Assembly: GCA_037576195.1 (NCBI GenBank)
Contig: CM075102.1
Span: 4,650,001 to 4,714,000, forward strand
DNA: 64,000 bases
Direction of reading: 5' to 3'
DNA from: Phytoseiulus persimilis
Taxonomy: Eukaryota; Arthropoda; Arachnida; Mesostigmata; Phytoseiidae
Of this stretch, positions 1 to 13,400 are shown one piece after another (within the stretch, counting starts at the first letter, position 1; each line of letters opens with the position of its first letter). A program made the translations under genes and the position numbers. The notes beneath the pieces are model-generated. The model was given only the letters and a program-made list of their open reading frames with translations. It made no database searches and was not told the DNA's origin.

Positions 1-2120
1 TAAGTTCAAAGTTGCAAGTATTATCGTAAGTTATGATTCGTCCGTACCATGAAACCACAGCGGACTTCGCAGCTTTCCTTTCCGGGAGATGCGGAAGTTG
101 CTCACTCCCGGGGAGAACCCGAAGATTACGAGAGCCTCCCGTTGAATCCTGGGTCTTTCGATTCCTTCTAGAACACCGGCGTCGACCGACTGCAGGCTCC
201 AGGAGTTCAACTCGACATCCTCCCGACCTGACAACGGGGTGCACCCGTGCCCGGATAGAACTCGTCGGTGCTCCGGCCGGCTCGAGAGTCCGGAACTCTG
301 CTTCAGCGGTGGTCAAATTGGTTCTGTTCGGAGTCGATTCGGCTCTTGGTTGTCAAAAATATCTCATCCTAGGCCAGACACCATGACAGCGTAATCAGCA
401 TGAGCTGGACGATAAGCAGACCGAGTGCTGTCGGAGTCAACCCTTCGCGCCGGAGGCCCCGGAATGATTACTGGATGCGCGTTACGAGCCAATTTGCTAC
501 CTATTGGCAAAGCTCCTCCAGATATAGACCCGAATATAGGATGCCGGTTCACTCGACTCACTCGCTCTCTCGATGTGGATGAATGACGGGAAGGCAGGAC
601 TTGTACACAAGCATCACCTAGATATTGGCCTCGCGCGTGTTTACTCTGGCGTCGAAGGACGCTCGACCTGGGAGTGAACCTGTGGAAACCGTTCGTCAGG
701 GTTTTATAGTCTTTCCGAACGTGGTTCACGTCTGCCAGGGCGGCGGAAGATCTTCCAGCCGGTCATCGAGGCTAAAACAACGGCGGAAATCGAAGCCGTC
801 ATCCAATGTATGAACATAGTCGGTGTAACGTCCACCCGATTGTCGGCTTTGTTCAATTCGTGATCAGGGCTTCGAGAGAGACAGTCGAGTGTTAAAACCG
901 GATGAATGCCGCGGAACGACGCGAGAAAAAGAACCGAACAGACAACCAGTCAGCCAAACGGTGCAGACGACCCACGAGCCAGGCGCAGAGACGTCGGACA
1001 GAGCAGGGTGTACTTTTCAAACTTTTGGGCGGCACTTGTTCGTGAAGCTTTCTAATTAGTTTCCCTCTCCCCCGGTCCCGATCAGCCTAACGAAGTTGTT
1101 GTGAATCCTGGAAAAGTCGACCGACTCGCTGTTTTGGGTAGGCTTAGCGCTACGGGCTGAGCTCCTTTGCCCGGAGCTCTGCAACTCGTGGTTTCGTCTC
1201 TTTCCCGCGTTACATTTCTGTTCTCGAGCGGAATTCGTACCTGGTATACCAGGTACTGGTACTCCTCCGATAGCGCTCGATCGGGTCTCAGTTTGGTACT
1301 TTGTACGCTTGTACTTGGCCGATCGTTGAAATACTGGTTGTTGAGTCTGGTTCGTCCCGGCTGTGAGGACCGAGGACCTCACAGATTCCTAGCGCATGAA
1401 CCCACCGAGTTGGCGAGCGTGCAAAAACCCGACTGAGCCTTGTTAAGCTCGACGGAAAGTCTCTGAGGTTGCTAGGTGACCCGACGACGAAATTCGGGAA
1501 CTCGGCTAATTAAGGCGAAATTTCTTAACAACATCCCAGTTTTCATCCTTCAGAGAACACGTCCTCTAAAAACTGCCTTGAGTTTATGAGTTCCTCTCTG
1601 AAAATCCTCTGTTTCCCCCGAACCGGCACCGGGGAGCTGGAGGTTGTTTCTGCTGCTTCTCCCATGACGTCTCTCTACTCCAGGAAGAACGTGCTTGCAG
1701 GCATCTCCGAGCCCGAATTCGTCATGGAGTTCCTGCGCCGAACCAGGCTCTCTTGTGCAATTCAGAAACATGGCGTACATTTGCGCTCATTTTGCTCTTG
1801 GCACTTCTATTCACCTTAGTCTGCTGATTCAGCCGCGAACAAGCGACGGCGGAGAGTGAGCCTCATCTATAAGCGTTTAAGGCTCTGTCTGAGCGAGGAA
1901 CATCGACCCTTCTGCAGGAACGGACAGGCACAGGAAACGGGACAGGAAGTGGAATCAGCCGAAAGGGATCGGCGGAACGAATTGAATAAAACACATTGGG
2001 CCTTATTCCGGTCCTCCATGACGGAAGGCTTTTCGACAATTAGCTTCCTTCCCCCGGCCGGTCCATCGGTCCGTCTGCGAACCAATCGTCAATAAATACC
2101 GATCCGAAAGCCTTGCTCAC
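1..2120. other. no supported gene
   Basis: I see no exon here with convincing splice sites and codon character. Short open frames occur on both strands (for example 364-729 minus and 1,586-1,819 plus) but they are mirrored by open frames on the other strand. The only structure worth naming is the palindrome at 1,237-1,256. Confidence 0.5.
1237..1256. repeat. perfect 20-bp palindrome
   Basis: The 20 bases GTACCTGGTATACCAGGTAC equal their own reverse complement with no central spacer. The symmetry stops at the next base on each side. A dimeric DNA-binding site is possible, but nothing around it supports a specific factor. Confidence 0.85.
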
Positions 2121-2351
2121 AATTTCCTCCGAGTCGAGCTCCCATTCGATTTGCTCGTAGGCGCACGTATCCGCGAGAACACGTATCCGCTGAACGCGGT
2201 GAGCGTGCTCGCCTTCTTTCGTTTGGAGATATTCGTCGAAGATGTTCGAGTCTCTCTGAGCCTGAGGGCGTGAGTCTCCGAGCTGGATACTTCGGGTTTG
2301 TTCCCGGCGAGCGAGGCATGAACCACTCGATCTCCTCACCAGACTCAACAT
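2121..2351 (-). CDS. candidate exon, unknown product
   Basis: An ATG at 2,351 on the minus strand opens 77 codons that stay open up to a possible splice donor (GTGAGC directly after position 2,121). The last 45 codons look coding: third positions are about two thirds G or C, and the peptide is mixed and charged, with stretches such as DSNIFDEYLQTKEGEHAHRV. No family is recognised. Against it, two other minus-strand frames are open over nearly the same stretch, so composition alone could explain it. It may also be an internal exon with no start here. Confidence 0.22.
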
Positions 2352-4742
2352 CCACCGTGATAACTAAATACGCAGAAGCTGCTCGATAACACCGAGTCCG
2401 GCGCTTGTTTTTCGATCCGTTTGCTTCCTGTTCGGCGAATGCGTTGGTGGCGACTGAGGGGCAAAAATCCCAGTGTCATGGTGGCAGCACCGGTGTTGGT
2501 AGCTCTGTTTTTTCTTTCAGTTGAAAGCGCGCTTTTTACGTAACGGAAGACCACCCACTAGAATGCGACTTTTTCCTACTGCTTCCCGTCCCTTTCTTCT
2601 GCCCGCTCGACTGTCGGTCAAAATCCAGTCGCTATCCCAGCTCCCGAATCGTGAATTCGTGAACCAGTAAATGGGAGAAGGCGCACAGCGAGTCAAGTTT
2701 TCTCTCATTCGAGGACTTGCTGCGACTCACTCAATCTGAGGTTTAAACGCATCCTCAGAATGTTTTTGTGCTCGTCGGTGGTTTCTTTACGATTTCTGAG
2801 ACGGCTTTCCGTTGCTCTGCCGAGCACAGCGCCGTCTGGATCGAGTTCCTTCCGAATTCGGTGACGAAGTGCGAGTTCTCGTGAATATTCACGTTGTGAG
2901 AGCCCCCGACCGTTCTGCCCGCCAGTCCTCGCGGCGATCGGCCGGGTCTCCCATAAACTCGAAGTAAATGACATGGAAGACGCACGGGGATACGAGCAGG
3001 ATAAATCCGGGCTCGTATCCACATAAATACGCACACGTGTGTTTATGCGCGACAATATTTTTTACGTCGGTTTTATTGCTGGGAGGAGTGGGAGAAATAC
3101 GTCGCCGTCATCGCTGCCTTCATCCACATGAGGTCGCTAGAGATTCTTCTTGTCGCGGTTGAGCTGCAGTAATTTTTCATTTGTGACGTGACACATTCAT
3201 TGTCAACCCCGCTCGAAAACGTGGCACTGGACCTCCGTCTACGTGGCGAACGTGGCACGTCGCGTCGAATAGCTCCTTGTTCGGGGCTTCTCGACCATAC
3301 GTCGCTCGGGAAGCCTCGTGGCAGCTGGCACTCCGCCAGACTCCCCTCACGGCAACGTGTCCGTGATCTCCTCCGCACGCAGTGTTTTGAAACTTTCTCG
3401 TTGGTCTGAATGCTCTCTCAGGGAACTTCCTGTTCTGATGGAGTCGGGAAACGGAGCTGGACGGAAAAATAAACTGTGGGGCATCGACCAGGAGCTTTCT
3501 GCCTTCTGATGAGTCTCGCGACGAATCGCACACGAAATTTCTCGGGTTTCCACAGCACGGCGCGCCGCAACCGCGCTGTGGCTCGATAGTTGACCGCATC
3601 CCACAGAAGAGGAAACATTATAAATTTGGATTTCAATAATAGACAACATGGAACACCGTAATAAAGACCTCCAGATAGAGCCACGTTCGCTTCGAGCTGT
3701 GTTTTTATGTGTCCGGCGATCGTGGAGGGCATGATAACGTTGGGACAGCCGTCGACTGAGCCTCAAGATACGCCACAATGACAAAATTTTCCGATCCGTG
3801 CGCGACGCCGCACGCTATCCACCGGTGGAAATTCGCCGGGGAATAAAAACGCCACAAACTTCAGTGTCTTCGACGACTTCTACTCCTCTCGATCCTGGCG
3901 AGGAACGGCGGAAATGAGTCGATCATTCGCAGAACCGAAAAAAAAAACGAAAGACAGAACGTGCTCCAGCATTCTGAACACCGCCTAGTTTTCTTAACGC
4001 AACACACATTCTTCAAGAGGGGGAGAGTTGCTATCGTTTCGCATCCTACAAAACATCTCATGCCTGGAAGGTTGTAGAAAAGTCATCTGATCGGAAAATG
4101 ACATATTCGACGTCCTCGACGTCAGTGTCAACACGGACCGCCACGAACCGAATTTCTCAAGTACAGTACCGGAGCAAATTCAGCCACAGCGGAAAAACTT
4201 CTGAGCTGACCTTGAAGCAGCCACAAAAATGTCACTACGTTCGAAAGAAACCAGCTTCGCCGTGACAGCTATATTTCCGAGCCTCTCCCCTTGGTGGGGT
4301 CGAGATGAGATCGAATACAACAGGAAGAGCGAAAACCGGAGACGAACAAAGTCAGTAAGAGAGCGAAAATCTGAATCGAGTGCCAGGTGAGAACAAACTG
4401 GAAGCGAGAGCGGGTTTCGATTCTGCCGGAGATTACGTTGAGATCGAGTTCCGAACCCCGTCGGTCGGAGTCCACACGTGGGGCGTCGTGGCGAGATTTC
4501 CGCGATGGTGTGCAGTGACCGTTTCCGGAGGGAGAGCTGCGAACGCTCGCTGTTTCGAACATTGTTCAAATTGTGGCGGCGCTCCACGCGGCGGTTTCGG
4601 AGTAATTTCCACAATTAGTCCTAGACAGTCCGGAGGAATCGCGAAGCGCGGGTCTCCGGAGAACAGGGGTAGGGTGGGGACGGGGGAGGAGATGGGTACC
4701 GCGTACCGCCACCCCTAATGGTCGCCCTGTTTACGCCTCTAG
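2352..4742. other. no supported gene
   Basis: I see only short overlapping open frames on both strands between about 2,700 and 3,800, with no splice pattern that separates one from the others. No repeats longer than a few bases stand out. Confidence 0.5.
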
Positions 4743-4999
4743 GAGGAGACCATTGCAGGGAGTCCGAGAGGATGCCCTGTACTGTTGTCAAGCTCCTGGA
4801 TCATCGTCCAGTCGACGACTACTGGATTGGTCGAAGCAGGAGTCGTCCATCAGCTGTTTTGCTCCTCCAAAGGAGAAAAAGCGCAAAGTATCCTGAAGGA
4901 GTGCGGGGAATCCCCCAGAGACGATATTCGGGAAGAGAAACGAAAAATGATGGGGAAGGACGATCAATATGGAAACGTACTGAGACAGCATCACGCTAA
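4743..4999 (+). CDS. candidate internal exon, unknown product
   Basis: A pyrimidine-rich acceptor ending in CTCTAG lies just before 4,743, and a good donor (TAA followed by GTGAGG) follows 4,999. In phase 0 the stretch codes 85 residues plus two bases. First codon positions are about 60 percent purine, and the C-terminal part is charged (ending ...KDDQYGNVLRQHHA). A second frame is open throughout, and a third is open until a stop after a run resembling a basic nuclear localisation signal (PPKEKKRKV), so the frame is not certain. The product is not recognised. It would be an internal exon entering at phase 0 and leaving at phase 2. Confidence 0.3.
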
Positions 5000-6970
5000 G
5001 TGAGGCTAGCTGCATGAGGCGCCGAGTGAGCCAGGCACCGAGTTCCGCGTGATACCAGAAGTCGACTCCTAAACGGGGCTAGTCTTCGTCCAGCACATCC
5101 AAAACAGCGGCAGCCAGTCTATACGTATGTTATCTGTTGCGTCGGCCAGAGACTGTTGACCGGTTGTTGTTTTCTCTCCGGTTGCTGCGACCGTCTGCAT
5201 ATGTGTGGCGAGCGAGCAAGCAAACGACCGGCCAGCAGTCTGGGCGGCTATCTATCTCCAAACAGGGGAAGCTAGATACCGAGTTACATCAAGAGAAGGC
5301 GAAAGAGAAGTTGTTCTTCTGTTCTTAAAGCATCCCCGATAGATAACCCGAAAGCGAGAGAGAAACCGCGAGAGAGAAATAACGAAGGATGGAGGAGTAG
5401 ACTGTCCCAACACGAGATCGCAGGGACATTTTCTAGCTTGCGACTGCACTCACCCGCGCCCTGATCGAGCAGGGTTTTCGACAAGCCCAGCCCAGCGTTT
5501 CTTCTCATCCTTGGGAAGTGACGTCGGGGACCCGATCTCCCGTTTCATCCAGCCACAATCAGCTCGTTCCAATACAGCAACTCGTTTGAGGAGTCCTGCG
5601 ACTCCGTCACACTTCAACTCGACGTCAGGTCTCATGCAATTCCTTCGGGTGTAGTACATCTTGGGAGGACTTGCCTCGAACGGAAGGGAGAATTTTTCGA
5701 ACGTCATTAACTCGCGAACTTTACATCCCAACTAGCTCTCGCTCTCACACGAGATTCACAAATTTCGAGATACACGACGAGATAAGCCCGCTGGCAAACA
5801 GAGCCGAAATTAAGCGCCGGTGTTGCGCAACGTAGTTGAATTTTATCCTGTTGTTTCGGGTCCATGTTTCTATACTTGAGTCACTGTTCACTGACTGGCA
5901 GTTCCATAAATAAGGATTATACTTCTGTCTCCGGACCCCTCTCCGTGTCTTCTGTCGTGAAACCCACGGCGAGTCGACGATACTCGGCGCGGAACTTATC
6001 ACGGAGAAATATCGGCCGGATTACTCTATGTTGAGGTCACGAAGGCCAAACGGCTGGTGCAGTTGCCACCACTGTAGTCGCTTGCTGTCGTTGTCGCTGC
6101 CGCTGATCCGCTTAGGGCAATTACACTCGCCGTCGGCCGGCCGGCTGTCGGTGAGTTTCCTCAAGAACTGTTCCCAACTCTCTCAGATCGGTTCGGTCTC
6201 GCACAGATCGTTTCCATGTCTCGGGCCCTTTCGCATCGAATCGAACCCAGGCTGACTCTCGAGGCTGAAGGGAATCGGATGTTCTCCCCCCGTAATGACT
6301 TGATCGGTGCCCATCATGAGAACCCAGATCTGACATCCTGATCTCTCTGAAAAGTTTGAGCTGATATTCCGGAAAATTCTGAGCCCATATCCCCGATTAT
6401 CTCCACTTAATATTCCTGGAGACTTCCAGCGGGCGTTTCGAGCTGGAATTCTCCGCATATTTTTCATGTGACATTTACCGATATTCCTGACCACTTGCCG
6501 CTGAGCTACATTCTCGGGATCTCAGTGACCCAGGTCTTGTGGCGTGTTTTGCGACGAATCAAGACGAACCGAAGACAGCGTTGCTATTAACGGAATCACG
6601 CTTCTTGTCCGACATGAACCATATTGTTCAAGCGCAATATCTCCCAGCGATCCAGATCGAAGACTCCGACGTCGAAAACATCCCGAGCCGCACGTAGAAT
6701 TCAAATCATTTTCTGAAAACAAATGATCGAGTACACAGAGATAACGTTACAAATGGATTCGCTGGAAAGCGCACGTTCCGTTCGTGATATCAGTGATAGT
6801 AGTCATCTACTCCTTCCCTTCGACGACGGATCGCGCAAGTTTCACGGTCGCTGCTGTCAACGACTCGCCAAGCGTTTGCTCGTCCGACCGCCGCAGAACT
6901 CCTTAGCAACAGAAATTCGCTTGTACGTGAGACGATCATCAGACAGATCGCTCATGTTGGAATTATTCTC

Positions 6971-7771
6971 ATGCTCAGACGACTGACCAACAGTCGACCC
7001 GACGGATGGACGAGGGGCGAAGAAATGGATGAAGAGACGAATGGAACTCACAGACTGACTGAGCGACTGACTGACGGAGGGCCTTTGACAAATCCTCCTC
7101 AGCTCGTTGCCATCTCAATCCACGCCGCTCTCAGTCTTTTCTCGGCTCGAATCGTTCCCCAGCAACGACGATCACCACTCCTCCGGAACGGTGAGCGAGC
7201 CACATCTGATGATCGGACTGTTGACAGAAGTACAGAAGACGAAGCGCTCAGGGAACAACCCTGGGTCCAGGCTCGAGATTGCAGAAACAAGCCGATCGGG
7301 ACCGAAGAATCGATTCTCTGTGACGAGACTTGCGAATCCCTCGTTGAAATTCCCCCGAGTTTCCTGGTTCTTGTTCCCAGGAACTTGATTCACTGTAGTT
7401 TTCCATCGATTTCCCTTGACATGACAGCCGTTGAAGTAAGGTTTCTGGAAGGCTCTCGGACAACACTCGAAGGAGACCATCATCACGAGAAGAAGTTCCG
7501 ACTCGCTCGCGAGTGGCTGTCTGTTTGTTTAATTCTTCCGCCTTTCTCTATTCACCCATTACTCCTTCATCTCCTTCTTTCATTTCTACTCGCTTCAACA
7601 CAATTACATGACCTTATATCGCCGCGGCGGTATCTAATCATGTGCTTTGCGTCTCGGATTCAGAGTCCGAGAAGCTTTGGCCGCCGGTGCTGCATCAGAA
7701 AAAATCGCCCGCCAGACATTCAAGCAGCACCAAGCCCGGAGAAGAACCCTTCAAACGACCGTCGTCGGTGA
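6971..7771 (+). CDS. 266-residue open frame, status undecided
   Basis: This is the longest open frame in the window that starts with ATG. The predicted peptide is hydrophilic and Arg/Glu rich for about 185 residues. It then has one strongly hydrophobic stretch (about residues 187-216) that could span a membrane, and ends in an Arg/Pro-rich tail. Third codon positions are near half G+C, no higher than the surroundings, and there is no recognisable domain. Open frames of this size are expected occasionally in stop-poor DNA, so I lean towards chance. If real, it would be an intronless single-pass membrane protein of unknown role. Confidence 0.13.
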   Translation: MLRRLTNSRPDGWTRGEEMDEETNGTHRLTERLTDGGPLTNPPQLVAISIHAALSLFSARIVPQQRRSPLLRNGERATSDDRTVDRSTEDEALREQPWVQARDCRNKPIGTEESILCDETCESLVEIPPSFLVLVPRNLIHCSFPSISLDMTAVEVRFLEGSRTTLEGDHHHEKKFRLAREWLSVCLILPPFSIHPLLLHLLLSFLLASTQLHDLISPRRYLIMCFASRIQSPRSFGRRCCIRKNRPPDIQAAPSPEKNPSNDRRR

Positions 7772-9860
7772 ACGCACAAGAACTGTATTTATCAAGGCGT
7801 CACACTTAACTGTCTTGACATTACGTTCCATTATCGTAGATCATGTTAGCCGTCGACGTGGTCGTCGTCGGTGGCGGCGTCGTCTGCTGCAAACCCAATT
7901 AGAAGATGTCACTGCTCACGCCCAGGCGAGTCGAAGCGCGAATCGGAGGCTCGGCCGCCATCTTGGAAACCTCGATGCATCGGGGAACCGCTGGCAGATT
8001 CCAACGGCCGCAGATGCCTCCTCTCCGTCTTCCGAGCGATCTAACCGCACCGTTACGACAGCGATGGCGGATAGGCCAAGATGTCACGCGCCACTAGATG
8101 ACACGAACTCCCTAGCCAGAGATGCACCGCTAGGTCAGGCCAGAAAAGCGGGCGGGCGAAGCCAGTCAGTCATGCGAAGTCAGTCAAGTAGCCACTCAAG
8201 CTATTAGCAAACAACTGCTTTAGTATCTCATTAAAATGGAGCACCGCATGCTATGAACGGAGCGAACCGAAACTCCGCTCTGTCGCGATGTTTGCATGTG
8301 CTTTCGACACCGTTTGCTCTGATGCCGGGTCGACGATGATGCTCATTGGCGGCAATTTCGTTTTCAGCAACATCATGCTCGTCTAGACCGGCAATCATCT
8401 CGAGGAAGTTAGGGTTTCCGTGAAATCATATCTGATGTAAGACAAACTTGACTTTGTTTTGTCAGTCCCACAATTTCGCTCGGATCAGGGCGAGTGGAAC
8501 TCGTTTCATAAAAGGATGAAGGAAGGCTCTGGGAGACACGTACTCAGCTACAGCTCTATTGCGAAAATTCTCTTCATGAAGAAAGCTCAGTCCTGTCAGT
8601 TTATTCTCGATTCCAACGCTAATCGATGGAAGAACGGGAACCTCCGAAAGCCTGAGTGAAAGCCGCGCTGATCGCAGACTGGCGATTGGAATGAATCTCG
8701 AGAGGTAGAGTTGCCGGGTGTGAGTGGATGTAGAAGTCGATTTCCTGGTATTGTGGCTCCGCCTCCCACCGGCATCCCGGAGGCATTTTTTCGTCGTCAG
8801 CAGCGGGGGTATGAGAGATCAGCTCCAGTTCCTACATCCGGCACACGCCCGAAGGGAACGTCCGTCGCCAAGAAGGGTCAACACAGAGATTTTTTGAGAT
8901 CTGACTTGGAACCTCTGAAAAGTCGATTTCGACGTTCCCGTAAGAGGCGCATTCTTCTTCACGACCAGTTCGCCTGAGGTTCCATCGCGGCTCTGAAGAA
9001 CACTGAATCTTGAGAAAATGGCGGTGCTCTGGAGCTCGAAGAGGGAGAAGATTCAGGCACGGCAAGTCTCGAAGGATCTATCAACTATCTTCTAGCTCTA
9101 TTGGCGAGGGGAACACGATACGTGATCGTATTGAATATGAAGAAAGCCGACGGCTGCATAACATTATCGAATTCGTCGTTTTATATTGAAGTTCTCGCAG
9201 ATTGTCCATCACACCGAATGAAAACATCGGCGTGAAGAGCATCGACGCAGTCCGAACCGAGGTAGAAGTCGATCAAGGGAAAACATAGCGGCCCAAACCA
9301 ACGGCCTGTGGACAAAGTCGGTGAACGATTTCGTCACCGATGCAGAGACGTCCTACGCTGAAGGGTTTGCGTGTCGTTCGCCGGCTGTTAATGTCATCTC
9401 AATTATCAGGGCAGGAGCTACGGAAAAATGTCGGATGGCACGGGGACACTTGATGTGTTTATTCAGAATCATTCATCCGCTTGATTGGTTGCTCTCTGGC
9501 GCGCTTGCTCCGTCTTTCCTCGATTGGCGATGGCGACCAACGATCGCGGGGAATCTTGTGACACTCCACTGTGAGGGAAGGGTCACCCGAAGGGAAAAGT
9601 TAACGAGCCCGTCATTTGGCGACTTCAGGGCGAGAGAGCGTTGCGCGAGCGAGAAGGAACGCAAACGACCTCAAGAGTCGTTCCGAGCAGCCATTCTCAC
9701 TAAAATGTTTGAGAGAGTCTTCGAGAACCGCGGAGACTGAGGCGGAGAAGAAAAAACAAAAACACGCCGAACATTGTACAACGACCGATGGGTGGTCGAG
9801 CCTTCGGAGACTTCCTCCGGGGTGTTCCCGGTAGTCGCGTCGTTGAAGGCGCTCTCTCGG

Positions 9861-9877
9861 TCGTCGTCGTCGTCGTC
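9861..9877. repeat. (GTC)n trinucleotide repeat
   Basis: About six uninterrupted copies of a GTC unit, within a region with no supported gene. Confidence 0.9.
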
Positions 9878-10458
9878 TCCGTTGTTATCCAAGTTGAAGT
9901 AACGAAGGCTTTTTTTTTACAACAGGCACACAGCTGAACCTCGCGAACGTAGAAGAACCAGAAGTCTGTGATTTACGAGCTAGGAAGAGATGAAGATGTT
10001 TGAGGTTCTGATGGAATCTTTATGACGTCGTAGTTTGCCGAACGCGGAGGTGGCAGCATCACCGGTCTCTCGGTATTCTTACGTCAACATCAGAGTCGGA
10101 CTCGAGCCATCGTCATCATGTGAAGTATCAGGAGCATCACCTACCCAGGAACTCAGCCAGTTGTAAATTCTCGATTTCCGCGCCGTTCCGAGTATTCTCC
10201 TCAGCCCTCAAATGAGTATTGCGTTTTGGGTTACGCATAACGAGTACAGACCCTCAGCGGCACGCACCGAAGACGGACATGTTCGCAGCACGTGGTTAGA
10301 GCATTCTTCTGTGTCAGAACGCAACCTGCGAGCTCCACGGGGAAAGGCACTGAATGAGTGACGTCAAAGTTCGAGAGAACCTTCATTGCACTTCTGATCG
10401 ACATCCGATCCCACCGCGATCCGCAATTCGCAGGGAACCAATGCCTAGAAAGAGGGGA

Positions 10459-10476
10459 GGGGGGGGGGGGGGGGGG
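10459..10476. repeat. poly(G) tract, 18 bases
   Basis: Eighteen consecutive G, preceded by GGGGA and followed by TAGG. It is the longest of six G or C homopolymers in the window and could form G-quadruplex structure. Confidence 0.95.
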
Positions 10477-13400
10477 TAGGCGATGGAGGGGCCATGATCA
10501 CAACGAAAAAACAGCAGAACGCCGTCGAGTTCTCGCTCGGGCGAACGACGGCAGCGAGCTTCTTCTCGAATCCGTTTATGCACGAGGTCCGGCCGTCCAT
10601 TAGGCATACGCGTGCAGTGTGGAGAAAGGAGAGAATAACCCAAGGGATCTCTGTCATGCCTCCCGCTGCCCCATCTGTCGTCTAGCAAATGTTTCAACAC
10701 CACGTCGAGATGTTCCGTCGAGCCGTTGGCTTCGTTGTTTCCCTTGATGCGAACACAAAACTACATTCTCGGCTTCGGGCCGTCCTCGATGAAGTTCATC
10801 GAGACCTTCCACTCGCTCCCGACTCGGTGCGTTCACTGGATCGTTCCGGCCTGAAAACTCCGATGCTCTGCTCATCGCAGGAGCGGGTAGAGTTTGAGTC
10901 TTGTTTCGACAACGGTTCGACAGTAATCGAGGATGAATTGTATGACGTACAAACTCACCTGGCCTTCAAACTCAAGGGCGGGGCTGGTAGCGGACTCCTG
11001 GGGAATTTCCCTATCGAGACGTCATCGAGGTCGTCCCGGGCAATGTCCGGGCAAAAATCAAATCACAGTCGAGTGCTGCTCTCGGATCAACGCTGTGAAT
11101 CAGCGATTGGAATCTTCACGCTCCGATTGAAGTTCGCCTTATCGCAGGGCTTGAACCATGTAGGTTTAGGAATCAGTCTGGCTTGTCTTTCGTCCGGGGA
11201 TTCCGTGTTATCGGAGTTGTTGATAAACGACGCGAGCCTTGTAGCTTGGTTAGGGTATGCGCATACCTGTTCTGATGTACACGGGTGAGGTTTGCCGCCG
11301 AACATACCTCACCGTCAGGCGGGTCCGTGCTCTCACCTCGTTGCTGCTCGCTCGTTCTCTCTTCGCTACTCTGTGTAGGTCTTCGAGGATTAAGCCATTT
11401 CCGAATGGTAGCGCTTCCCCTCGGTGTTGACTTAGCATATCGGATTCGTTCTGCTCGGTCATATGAGCATATGGATCACGAACGCGAGTGAGAACACTGG
11501 TCTGTGTGATGGCATGGCAGCGAAAGTGAGTTAGCTGTGATATGCATGCCGCGATTCGCCACAGTCTGAAGCCAGGGAGAAAATTGAGAGCAACAAGTCC
11601 GAGGAAGTCGAGCTCAACGCTCGATCGAACGAAGGAAGCCTCGTCGCTGGTGAGCGAAGGAAGTTCAAGGCCTTCCTCAGCTCCCCCTAAGAAAGGCTCG
11701 GCCGACCGAGCTCAAACCCCGAGCTCTCGAGGGGTTTTACGGAGCTCCTCCCCGAGGGCTCCGTGCCGTAACGACGCGCGAGAACGGGACCCTCGTAGAC
11801 GATGAATGGAATGCGGACAGCGTCCTGATCTACGAAACCTCTGAGACATCAACGAAGTGGGCCTCCAGAGGAAGCAACTCTTGCACGAGGAATGTTATCG
11901 TGCCGCAACACGAGCTAATGAAATTGCCACGGTATCTGGCGGTTGCACGCAGTTGTATAACAATGCAAGCCCACACGACGGCGGCGGAGGCGGCGGCGAC
12001 GGCAACAACCGGGATAGACTCCGATAATTCGTACACTACGCTGCACATAGATTAGAAACGATAGCTGGGTACTCTATAAAAATCGCGTGTCGTTCTGTCC
12101 GCCGCCGGTCGTATAAAGCGCTCAACTGTGCGCGAACCCTTACGCGGTGGTGCATCGCAGCTCTCTCGCCGGCGGAACACACCCGGGCTCAGCGAGCGCG
12201 GAGCAGCTAAGCAACTCAGTCAGCGACGGATCAACGAAAGCGCGACCTGGGCTCGCTCGGTTTTCTATTCGTTCCCATATCATTACCATCGTTTGAGGTG
12301 CAACGATCCAGAAGAACTAGCGGAGGCTCTTATTTCAACAGCACTCGCGAGCCTCCATCCCGGATCCTGAAAGCGATCGCTGTTTCCTGCCCTCGACGAA
12401 GGGTTTATTGCTGAGTCGATTGTCCACCGCTCGGGTCCTCAATAAAATTCCGACGGCGACCGACGATGTTCGTCAGCGAATCACTCGGAAGGAAAAACCT
12501 CGATCAGGTCAGCTCCTGCCGCGTTTTTCGCATCTGATTTTTCGGCTAATCGTGAGATTTTCCTTTCTGTTCGCGCGCACAACTCCTGTTCTGTTGCGGA
12601 CCTGGACGACTCTCGACGATACATTTCTGGTCGAGAGTCGGACATTCGACGCTCGGATGAGCGCTGTTCCGTCGGGTGACTGTCCTTCTCAACGGCGGTG
12701 CGGGGAGTGTCCGATGACGTCCGGTTTTTTTTTTCTGTGGGCAGAATTTAGATTTTTGATTTGTTCAAACAACTGACTGACTGTCTCTGACGGACTGACT
12801 GGCTGAACGTTTGAAAGCAACGCGGATCAAAGCCTCTCGCTTCCACAGTCGTGGGTCGTTGCGCGGCGGCTGCTGCCGCCAGACGTTTCTTGATTCAATT
12901 GAAGCTTGCGAGTCTTAAAAATTCGAGCGGCCATTAGAATACGAGGCGATACGATAACTACCACTCTACAGGAGCTTCCTCCGCAGCAGCCGCTGCCACT
13001 ACTTTGCTCCGTTCGTGAGTACTACCGCCGTCAGAAAAATAATCACTCGGGAGAGAATTATAGATTTATTAGTTCAGCTCTGTCAAAGCTGTCAAGCGGC
13101 TGCTAGCGTCCGTCAGACTCGATCAGCGGTGCGCCGGGCTGGTCAGTCGCACGGATGGCGAGTCAGCCTTCGAAATCCGCCGCTCGACTCGAACCTTTCC
13201 AGACCAGCATGTCATCGAAGAAATTCGTCCAGATCCTCGGTCTCTCCGGCTCGGCAAGGAAACGTCGCCGGCTCCGTTTCCTCAGGGCTGGTCCGTTCAG
13301 CAGCTGCGTGGGATTCCGAGCTGAAGAAACGATCCACAGGTGGCAGATGTCCGCGGATTTCCGTCGCGCTGGCCCCGGCCCGGACAAAGTCTGAGACTTG

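Larger units (their letters stand above)
5000..10458. other. no supported gene; one long open frame and one microsatellite
   Basis: The stretch holds many short open frames in both directions. The only long ATG-initiated one is listed separately (6,971-7,771). A (GTC)6 run lies at about 9,861-9,877, and imperfect GACT repeats lie near 7,050-7,080. No splice-bounded exon stood out. Confidence 0.45.

Noticed and set aside
4850..4900. SV40-type nuclear localisation signal PPKEKKRKV in the third frame of the 4,743 exon
   Set aside because: It sits just before a stop in the least likely of three open frames. Basic runs arise easily from AAG/AAA-rich DNA.
10288..10335. tRNA-like words (GTGGTTAGAGCA)
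   Set aside because: Resembles an A box, but there is no matching T-arm, acceptor stem or cloverleaf.
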